The notes under the pieces are model-generated. The model made no database searches. It saw only the letters and a list, made by a program, of their open reading frames with translations, and was not told the origin of the DNA. Positions 54,385 through 64,000 of a stretch of DNA of 64,000 bases are shown here, piece by piece. The position numbers were made by a program, and so were the translations under genes. The first letter of the stretch is position 1, and every line of letters begins with the position of its first letter. Origin of the DNA: Druceiella hillmani (lineage: Eukaryota; Arthropoda; Insecta; Lepidoptera; Hepialidae); contig JAYKKI010000015.1 in assembly GCA_039881145.1 (NCBI GenBank), positions 22,809,501-22,873,500 of the forward strand, given 5' to 3'.

Positions 54385-57300
54385 CATATATTTATCTTGA
54401 TAATTAGGCTGATGCCTGATTCCTGTCCTCCTTTATTTTTGCCAATACATATTTAATATTTTTTTGTCATTTGAATTAGATTGCCATTTTATATGTTAAT
54501 GTTTCAACTGTTTTTTTTCTTTTAATTTTACTCACAATGTATTACAGCCTTCCATGATAAAATATATACTTTACTGCAGTCATAACTTAGCTTCATGTAT
54601 TCACAGATTAAAGCCAAATTAATAAATAATTATTTTTATTTGGTTTTAAAACATAGAATTTTTCTCAAAACAACTTTTTGTCATTATACGAGAACTTGTT
54701 TTGTTTTTAGGATAGGTTGCATCATTGGCTATGTTTTAATACAAATTGCTCAAATTTGCATATTAAGGAAAAGAATAAATTAAATTTCAAAGTAGAATTT
54801 TCTTAACTTTTTTTACTTTTGCTATATAATACATATATTAAAAAGGAAAATAATTTTTCATTTCAGATAAACCCAGACAACATAATTAATCCTATCATCT
54901 ACACTCATCATGGCGGATATTTTTACGAGGGAACCTATATTTCAAAACTTTGCTACATTTTTTGATTATTTTTTTCCTAATGTGTGCTGTAAATAATAGT
55001 AATAATAAATATTTTTTCATGTTTAAAAGTTGCTAAAGCGGCTTTGGAAAATAATTAATTAAAAATACTTAATTTCTCATTATATTTATCACCTCATGGT
55101 TTAATAGCAGAAAAAAATTTTAAATAATATTTTAACTCTACTTAGTTCAAATATTAAATAATCAGAAAAACCTCTTCTGGGAAATTTTAGGTGTAAGTAC
55201 GTATAAGAGGTGATGTTTCTTAATTTTATATTAGACGAGTGCATGAAATATTAGGTTTATTTATTTTTTTTATTCAATTAACACAAAATTATAAACATGA
55301 TTTAATTAAGATTTTAAGCAGTTTTAAATTTACAAATAGGAAAAGAAAAATATATTCAAGACATTATTTACCAAAATTTGGTACAATATATTTCACTTGC
55401 AAAAAAAAGAATACTGAATACAATTACAAGATTATTGACTCAGGAAATATGTTATCAATTTTAGTTCAACCAAAAATATATAAATGAATTTGAAGAAAAT
55501 CTCTTAAAAATAATTTATCTTCGAAACTAAACGAGACTACCACTTATTTTCCGTGTGTGTTCCTTTGAAATTCATAATATAGAATCCCGAAAAATAACTT
55601 TATGAAAATAAATTATAACTTTCTGCAAAACATTTCACAGATTAATTTGTTGCAGTTAATTGCGTGATATACCTTAATGAAATACTCTTGGTAAAATTAT
55701 GAAATACGTATTAAACTTTCATTATCCTTGATTCCAAGTAATGTCAATATCCTTCACTAATAAAGAATAAACAATTACAGAAATAAAAAAATGTTGTCCG
55801 GTACAACTACGGAATTGGAACATTTATTTATAAAGTTTATTATATCGAGTCCTTAAAATTGTCCGAAAGAGTTAATATCTTTTGCTAGGAATGGATTTTA
55901 GAAATGTTCAATAGAAAATTTTGCAGATTTTTATTTTAAACAAATTTATATGAGAATTTTTGCATAGAACAAACAATAAGACTTTGTTGGATTACCAACA
56001 GAATATTAAATTTATAAAGTTAAAATTATTTAAATCGTTTTTGAAAAAAAGGAAAGAATATTATTTTTTTCTTATTAAACTATTTTAATTTTGAGTACGA
56101 ATTAAAAGTAGAAATATTTTTGCCGAATCTCATATATTGGAAATTATCGTAAATCAATTTTTAACCAATTTAAAATTTTATAATGTTTTTAGTTTTACTT
56201 AGCAAGAGAATGTGAAGTAATATTTATACACATAAAAAAACTATGTTAAACAAGCTCAGCAGGTAGAACAAGTTTGTATAGTAAAATTCCGACAAAAGCA
56301 GAATTTTTACTACTTGTCATTCTTGATCAAGTTAATATTCGGAAAACCTATTATTATGGAAAAGTTACTGATCGCCTTGAAAAAATTATGAAAAGTGTTA
56401 AAAAAGTTTTAAAAAATGCCACATTAAATACATGTATACATAGGTGATACACAACATTACTTATGTTAAGAGTCAAAAACATCTTTTACACACAAAAAAT
56501 AACTAATAGTGTCGAGTATAAACTATGTAATCATACTGAAAAGGATTTAAATTACGAGTGCAGCGCTAAATAACGTGGCATCAAAACCTAACTTTGTTCC
56601 TCTGGTTATTTAATAAACTTCTTCTGTACTCGTTACCATTATCCGTCTATTTAATTGCTTCAGCAAGCTTTAGAAAATCTTAATTGGTATACTTAACGGT
56701 GTTCGTAAATAAATTTATTGTGTAGTAGTCCAACTTACTTGCGGAACAAAGATCTTTCTAATGAAGTCGACCTCTTAACGTCCAATAAAATGAGGTAGTT
56801 AAATTACATCAGTTTCTTTCTTTCCAATCCAAAGTTTTAAAATAAATAAAACGCTAATTTAAATGAAATTTAAATTGTAAAAGATGTGAACTAATATTTT
56901 TGCTCTTTTAAGTTTAACTAAACTTAAGCAGTTAACATTTCATATAGAAGGTAACAACATATGCTTGTGGACGCATGAATTTGAAATTTTTTGACCAGTA
57001 TATTTCGTCTGACATCCACTGGCATAATGCTAATATATTACATCTTTGCTAAATTTATATTATAGGCAAATTAGCTGAAAACAAAATAGACAAAGTTAAT
57101 TAGAGGAAGATACAATTCAGGCACTTATATTTTTTTTCAAATTAATATTAACGTGGCGTAGTGCATTCAAAGTAACATGCTGCACTGAACGTGTTAGATG
57201 AAATTATTTATAGCTGTGAATTAGACAAAACTAAAGAATACAGAATTAAAATAGAAAAATATTAACATGAGCATTTTAAATTTATAATCAGTCTGTAGTC

Positions 57301-59156
57301 AAATATGCTGAAATGCCATTTCAAGTGGTATTATTAATAAAAACGTCGAATAAAGCAAACAGGGAAAGTTTTAAAAAATTTACTACACTTTCAAACAAGT
57401 TAGTAACTACTTTTTAATATCATGTATTTTATGATTTTAGTTTTATATTCAAATGGTAAAACGCGTCTTGACATTCGGCTATCTTCATGTAATATCGGGT
57501 TTTTCTCACCTAATTACAAATTCGGCTAGCTTCGTTGCATTGCCGGCTGTTTCCATATTAATTCAATATTTTTTGGCAATATTTTTTGATAGATGGCTTT
57601 ATACTGAATGTTTGGTTCAAATCTAAGGTCGCCCTACTTTTTATGGTATTCGGGTCGGTGAAAATTCGATTTTTTTTAGTAAAATCCTAAACATTTTCTA
57701 ACATGAATTTTTAATTATTGTGAAATAGTGGCGAACTTGATAAAACCATGGGTATTAAGGAGCAATTATTTTAGATATTTATTACTTCTAGTTATTTGCT
57801 ATTTAACCTATCGAATAAAAATCATCACAGCGAGATTACATAACAACTCCTCAACATTCTGTTATAATATATTATTACAGGAATCAGCTATATAAATGTC
57901 ATAGCGTTCCAATTTACCCTAAATATTTAAAAATGATATTGGGTTACTTTTGAACTTAGGCGTGTATGAAAGTGAAAACACTTAATATTTATATGCCTAA
58001 ACATGTTAAATTAATTTTAAAAATTGTTTCCTTAAAACGTTTTCGTAAAATTTTGTAACTTTCTTATTGGAACTTTCCTTTTATTCATATTTCGTTGACA
58101 TAGTTTCAAAAGGTGAATTGAAATATATTTATGACTTATCAGTTAAATCTCGTTTCCTGGCGTATTTTTCTTTGCATTTCGTTTTTTTGCGTATACTTAA
58201 TACAATATATACAATTTATCTTGTTTTTTTTTATCTTAGTTATTATGTCTTCTTTCTTCGTTTTCTTTGCCATTTTCCCCTGTTCTGTATTTTTGTTATT
58301 ATTTGCATCTCTAAGAATAATAATATTTTTTTGGAATTTTAATAAAATCCTTCAAGATTCCACAAAACTAATTTTATCCTTTCATATCCTGAAATTTGTT
58401 AGAAGTAATATTTTACTTAACAACACGTCCACCTCGTTTACCGAAACATAAAAATAAACTAATATTCAATACACGGTCTACCATAAAAAAGTTCTTGAAT
58501 ATTCATATATTTCAAGAACTATTTATACTTATATAAAATAGTTGACAATCCAAAGATGTGTTATACTTATCATTACATATGGGCTATATAGCATATATTG
58601 AAAAAAACAGAAATAATCGAAATAAATTGTATCAAAATTGTTGTTGAGATAAATTTAATATTATATAGCTACAAATAAATGTATATATGCCGATAAAAGC
58701 AGCTCTTACGTCCTATTATTTACAAAATATGGATAAATGAGGAAGATACCGGACATGTATAATGCTATCCTATATAAAAAAAGATCCAGACCAGCATACT
58801 TTCATAACACAGGCAACAATAAAATGGGATGAGTGTATCATGGCGTTATATTGTAAGTTGGTTAGAGTGTAAAAATAAGAACAGATGATGGCCAAATTTA
58901 TTCAGCAAACCATACATGTCATTATCTACAACTTTCTCGACAATAAAAACTTACAAATATATTTATTTTATTAATAAATTGGAGGAGTGAAAAATCATTT
59001 TCTTAGCTACGACTGCCAAGAAACATTAACTTCATCGATTAGTTTAGATTTGTGCTAATCTTATATCTTCATGGATGGTCATTTATAATAAGACTATAAT
59101 AGATAATAGATAAAAGGACTTATGGATATAATATAGTGCAAATTAATCATATTTAT
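54384..59156. other. AT-rich DNA, no gene seen
   Basis: Open frames at 54595-54783, 55239-55487 and 58067-58451 are AT-driven and unrecognised. A somewhat GC-richer stretch (about 57465-57660, with cttgacattcggctatcttc and ttgcattgccggctg) suggests repeat debris but cannot be assigned. Confidence 0.5.
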
Positions 59157-59171
59157 GTGTATATATGTATG

Positions 59172-59204
<33 letters not shown>

Positions 59205-59215
59205 GTATACATACA
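59157..59215. repeat. (AT)n microsatellite, imperfect
   Basis: An AT run with gtatgta and ttta interruptions, followed by ca-rich sequence. Confidence 0.92.
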
Positions 59216-60238
59216 AACACACATACTTACACATTCATACATATAATTAATTTACAATATCTTATATTTATAAGTCGTAACTTCCTTTCTGTTATTTGTA
59301 AATTTAAAAAAATGGCCAATACTGCCATAAAAATAATACGATTGAAAAAATATAAATGCGATCATTTTTAAAGCTGTTAAAATGACGAAATTCATATATT
59401 ATGCGTAAAAATATTTTGTACGGTTCAACAATTTTAGTCAATATTAGAACTGTCGAAAACACCATCGTAAGGAATATAAATCAAACAAGGATAAACCTTT
59501 TCCCTCGCCACTCGCATTTGACGAGCAAAAAGTTGCTGCTGCCCGCTAAAATCAGTATTCCACTGGCAAGTTCGGCAACTGCTTTGTAACTTTAGTTGAA
59601 CATTACTCTTGGTAAATTAGTTAAGCTTGAATGGCACTCGTTCAAGTAACGAAATAGTAGGATAATATTAAATTGGACTTAATAAATTAATGAATAAGGG
59701 AAGCAATGAACTTTTCCTAGTAAAGCGTTAAATGTTTTTACAAAGAATCAATGAACTTTATGTAATGTGTAAAAGCTTTTAAATTTAAATATAATTACTT
59801 TACAATATACAATTAATGACTGTATTTAGTTGATTATACGAAGTATTAAATGTATTCCATAGTATGTACAATTCGACGAGAAACGGAAGAGACTGCCTTG
59901 CTTTGAGATTATTTATACGTAGAAAGTAATTCCCAAGTGGTTCTGAAAGTTTGTAAAATTTGCAAATTTATTCTGAATAAGATTTTACAAGAGGTAAATC
60001 TTTTTTTTTTAAATAAAATTTTACAAAAATTATATTTAAAAGTTAGTAGCTACTATGGACAAATAAGGTTTTTTTATTATAAAACAAATAAGGTATCAAA
60101 GGAAAAACGCGTTAGATTTTTTGAAAACCATATTTGAAGAAAAGTGAAAAAGATGTGGGCGAAGAACAAATAGTAAATCGAATAATTTTTTTATTTAGTA
60201 ATTTTTTTACAAAAATACAATGAATAGAGTCACGGATT
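59216..60238. other. AT-rich DNA, no gene seen
   Basis: The plus-strand frame at 59401-59589 includes a GC-richer end (LTSKKLLLPAKISIPLASSA) but is unrecognised. The minus-strand signal aataaa at 60195-60190 belongs with the exon candidate that follows. Confidence 0.45.
60190..60195 (-). promoter_or_regulatory. possible polyadenylation signal
   Basis: The minus strand reads aataaa about 45 bases after the stop of the exon candidate. In DNA this AT-rich such hexamers are common by chance. Confidence 0.25.
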
Positions 60239-60383
60239 TTATTGATGTGAAACATCTAATGACGCGTTTGGATGGGATTTATAACATTCTGATGGTAGAA
60301 CGCGACGACGATCGGCCAGTTTCATGTTTTGTCTTTCCGATTTAATTCGGCCAGGCATTTTGTCGGCTAACAGCATTACAAAA
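60239..60383 (-). CDS. candidate terminal exon of an unrecognised gene
   Basis: I do not recognise the product. On the minus strand a T-rich tract ending in ag (about 60390-60384) could be a splice acceptor. It is followed from 60383 by a clean frame: FVMLLADKMPGRIKSERQNM, KLADRRRVLPSECYKSHPNA and SLDVSHQ, then the stop at 60241-60239. The peptide is basic and hydrophilic, and its base composition is clearly richer in GC than the neighbourhood. A minus-strand aataaa (60195-60190) lies about 45 bases after the stop. These three signs fit a short last exon. Against it: no upstream exon is seen, methionines at 60376 and 60355 could start a chance frame, and a piece of dispersed repeat would look the same. 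Confidence 0.3.
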
Positions 60384-61455
60384 CTAAAAATATATTTTCA
60401 ATAGATTGCTAAAAACATTTCTGTGATAAATTATTCCAAAAAAAATAAAATAATAAAATTAAGTTAATGTTTAGTTACTACCTGAATATTTGTTTTCTTG
60501 TTTTCAATTCATTCAAATAAAAATATTTCAATATAACGTATTACAGAAATTTAGATTTTTCACATCTGTCAGGCGTAAAAGACGGCTCACAAATTTAATT
60601 CTTTCTTTTCAGTATATGGGATATTAACAACAGTTAGCCATATTATCATAACGGCTTTTAAATTTTTTATCGGTAAGTCCATCTTAATCTGCTGTATTTG
60701 ATAATAGCCATTATATTTGTACTTTATTATGACGCGTGCATAAACTTCGATTCCATGTTAGGATAATGTTTACTACTCCTACTTTCGTCATAGGTGTTAA
60801 CTTAAAGTTTTGGATTTACTATGATCCAATATAATGGTCTACTATATGTGGCATACTTTTTGATCTAACTCTATAAGTGTACTCAGTACTTCCATCCACA
60901 GAATAAGTTATAGCAGGAAATTAATGTGACCATAGCTTGGCATATGAATTTTTCTAAGACACTATGTAGTAAATCATCAAGATCTAAAATCTCAGTTTTT
61001 TCATAAATAATACGCACAATAAATGTTTAAAAAATTAGTACGCAAAATGTTTCGATTATTTGCAAAATAAAATGTGTTTTTGAAAGCCAAAACGTTAGTT
61101 TCTAAGTTCAAATTGCTATCGCAATTATAAATTGTCGAAGTAACAAAAAGCTGACACATAAATATCACGGCGAGTATGAAAAAGGAGTCAGCTTCACCTA
61201 CTTTAAAATACAAATATTAAGCAAATCTATGATCTTGAATAGGCATACATCTAGTTTATTTGTTTACCTAATATTTCTAGGATAGCTCTAATTGTTACAA
61301 TATGTATCAACACCTATTACTATAGAACTGTTTACGTTTACGTGTGTATAAATACTGACAAGTACGCTAACATAAACTTCATATTTGTTTCCAGAATACT
61401 TTCCAAATTTCTTCGTTGGTATTCTAAATACTTCCTAAATTTAAAATTTCTGACT
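60384..61455. other. AT-rich DNA, no gene seen
   Basis: No further exon could be identified upstream of the exon candidate on the minus strand. Nothing else recognisable. Confidence 0.45.
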
Positions 61456-61618
61456 ATTCTGGAAGAGAATTGTAAGTTGGTATGCTTTATCAATGTAATA
61501 AATTAGATTCTGGAAGATGTTATAAGTTTATGGGATTTATCAATATAAATTTATATGATTAATAGGATTTTGGAACGTGAGTTGCAGGTTTATGTAATTG
61601 ATCGATATAATAAAATAC
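61456..61618. repeat. diverged tandem repeat, three units of about 51-60 bp
   Basis: Units start at 61456, 61507 and 61567. Each has att-tggaa, a gttataagttta/gttgcaggttta block, tttatcaatataa/attgatcgatataa and an AT-rich end. The divergence indicates an old duplication. Confidence 0.75.
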
Positions 61619-61837
61619 GAAATGGATGACTTTTGATGCAATATATCTCGAAAACCCGGTAGATTGAAATTTTGGATACCTTGTAGTCGGGTATTTATCT
61701 AACCACATACTAATAAAATTTCGAGCATTTAAAGGATAAAGTAATAGAACTGTCAATACAGCTTGGAAGCGCTCCGGATAGAGGTACAGTGTTCGGTGGA
61801 AAATATTGGATTTCGTTGATTCAAATGGTAGAACTTT

Positions 61838-61884
61838 AATAAATATATGCACTACAAATAGTTATGGTAGTGCATATATTTATT
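61838..61884. repeat. perfect 18-bp hairpin
   Basis: Arms 61838-61855 (aataaatatatgcactac) and 61867-61884 are exact reverse complements with an 11-base loop. Confidence 0.9.
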
Positions 61885-64000
61885 TCAAGAAAAATGTTAA
61901 TATCACTCTATAAACTATAGAAATGTGTAATATTATATTCAATTAAAATGGGGCGTTTTTACAATTTTGCTGATAGAAGAATCTATTTTACATAAGTGTT
62001 CTCAAATGGGGACAACGGGCATTTCATTGGTAATTTATTTTGTGCTGAATCGGTGTACTTGTTTTGGAATGGTTGGAGTGAGGTCATTAAATTTGTCTCA
62101 TTTAATATTATTATTGTACTTATAGGTCGGATTGTGAATTAAAACTAATTTTATTTAAGTAAATTGTCACGTAATAGTTTAAAGAATAATTTACAAGCAC
62201 TTAATATATAAAATAAGGTATTTTCAATCTGTTATATAGATAGGCTGGAAATAAGGTTACCACCTGAAAATCGATGGGAAAATTTTTAAAATGGTGATAT
62301 TGAATTCAAATGGAATAGAAAAATCGGTATGAATAATATGATGTCCATTACATGAAGAAAATTATTTTGAAACAATTGTGTGTAATATTCATTAAATCAG
62401 AAACATGAGCACAATTCTTATTTTTAATTTATTGAAAGTTAATTAACGAATGAGTAAAAATTTATTAATTTACGATGACGTTTACAAAAACTACGCTAGC
62501 ATAATTATGTATGTTTTCCCGAATTTAAAAAAAGTATTTCAAAAATTAGTTCTACTATCTTTTAAGTTACACTACCTTTTTTATTTTCAACGTAAAGGCG
62601 TTCCTTTCACGGATTTACAAATGTTTCTATATATGAATTATCTGAAGCAAGTTTATTTATAGATGTTCTCGTAACCATTATAAGAGGCACATTGAAATTA
62701 ATTCCCCAAAATCACTTGGAGTATACCGGAAGGATAAAGCTACCGTATAATATAATGTCGTAAGCTCAAGGGGATGCAAAAAGTGGTATTATGAGACGGT
62801 TTTTTATACAGGACGGACGCGACTTAAATGTGGGCGTTTTAAAGAAATACATTTTGGAGCATCGTTTAGAAAATATTTATCATATTACATGCTCATATAT
62901 CTGATATTATTCAGAAATTATCATAGGGCTTTTCAAATTACATGTGATATGAGTCTTAAAAAAAAAAGGAACCGCGTTTTAGCAACAAAAATATATAGTA
63001 GTAAATGCATTAATATTATTTTAATTTAGGTATTAAGACTACGACAAATTTATTTCATATTAAGACTATGACAATTTTATCTCATTGAAAATAATTTTCA
63101 ATTGCTGAGCAAATGTATTTAAAAGCCCTACTATTTAAAAGAAAAAACTTTGTTATTAATCAATAAAATCGTTTATAATATTGTTTGCACTTTCAAATTA
63201 AAAGCTAACAAAATATAAAAATCTAATTATGTTATTAGTAGACCCTTTGCGAATTACTTTAAGGACTTATAATACGATTATAATACAAATGCTGGTTAAT
63301 TAGGAAAACAATTTTCCATTATCATTTCATTGGCCGTTTTTCTAATTTTTTCAGCATAAAATAAGACGATTATACATAATTTTTTTTCTATTTTATCCAG
63401 TACTGGATATTAATTATTTCAACATTAATGAAAATGTTAATCGTCATCATAAACTCTAGATGCTGCGCGGCAATATTAACGCTGTAACGAGTGACCGATA
63501 AACTCATTATTTGGCTTTGAATATTGAACGATATGAATATATACGCAGGTTCAATAAGCATCTTGCTTAAGTTTTTTTTTCATAAGCTCTATTTATGATA
63601 ATGAAACATTTAAACATTGGTAATTATACTTCAAATATTTTTGAAAATAAAAATGTCTTTCATTGGAAAATAAATTGTTATGGATAATTTTCGTCGTACG
63701 GTTTCGAGAAGAATCTGAAACAGAGTTTTGTTGTACCAATTAAACAGCACCTGAGTACGCAATAAAAATCGCCTTTCGCGAATTTCCTTTTTTTGCCAAA
63801 TTGTCATTTTGATTTTATAACCTATTTTTTTTATTCTTGAAACATTAAGATTGACATTTAATTTATCAAAGTCTCTTCATCTTAATACTCAAGAGCGATA
63901 AAAAAATATTTATATGCATTTTCATAAATTTATAAGTGAGATATGAAATAAATTACCATCCTTGTGATTAAAATTACCATTTTTTGACTGTAGGCTTAAT
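61885..64000. other. AT-rich DNA, no gene seen
   Basis: No recognisable gene, RNA or mobile element to the end of the window. The frame at 62450-62662 is AT-driven and unrecognised. Confidence 0.5.

Noticed and set aside
58067..58451. Overlapping 91- and 106-codon frames rich in Phe, Ile and Leu
   Set aside because: Produced by T-rich DNA; membrane-like composition is an artefact of the base composition.

Overview
The window is AT-rich, intron/intergenic-type eukaryotic DNA with no intact protein-coding gene that I can support. It most resembles an insect, probably a moth or butterfly. The evidence is the decayed transposon set (two jockey-like LINEs, an RTE-type reverse-transcriptase tail, a piggyBac-like tail, pogo-like and IS630/Tc1-mariner-like transposases), long (AT)n tracts, and several repeats whose ends look like ones I remember from lepidopteran genomes: a repeat bracketed by 'aatcgacttc', a tail with 'acggctgtgacag' plus 'gacagacag', and a tail with 'aggtgcggaaccctgaaaa'. 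The lepidopteran assignment is recall plus inference; no species can be named.

Layout. 1-5 kb: a possible gene fragment on the minus strand (1290-1549) and an internally deleted jockey-like LINE (about 2210-3790). 5-24.7 kb: mostly featureless AT-rich DNA with a diverged repeat cluster around a GC-rich island (4955-5535), long near-perfect hairpins, short tandem repeats and microsatellites. 24.7-46.3 kb: two pairs of directly repeated blocks in the same order (24750-26590 with 34410-36500; 27490-29010 with 43995-46245). They suggest an old segmental duplication, or copies of dispersed repeats, with a miniature inverted-repeat element (29393-29767), an RTE-type fragment (31024-31135), a jockey-like LINE (31210-33290), a tandem-unit repeat (36763-37382), a hairpin pair (38200-38336) and a piggyBac-like remnant (39122-39372) between or inside them. 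46.3-64 kb: further repeat tails, then a pogo-like transposase remnant whose 3' part is replaced by the 3' part of a different, IS630/Tc1-mariner-like transposase (52424-53715). After that comes AT-rich DNA with one plausible minus-strand terminal exon (60239-60383), a tandem repeat and a hairpin.

No genes work together here. The window reads as a graveyard of mobile elements, all disabled by stops, frameshifts or deletions. I found no convincing new biological system. The observations most worth checking are the pogo/IS630 chimera, the paired duplicated blocks with a 32-codon minus-strand frame conserved between copies, the small minus-strand exon candidate, and the long hairpins at 7731-7798 and 38269-38336.
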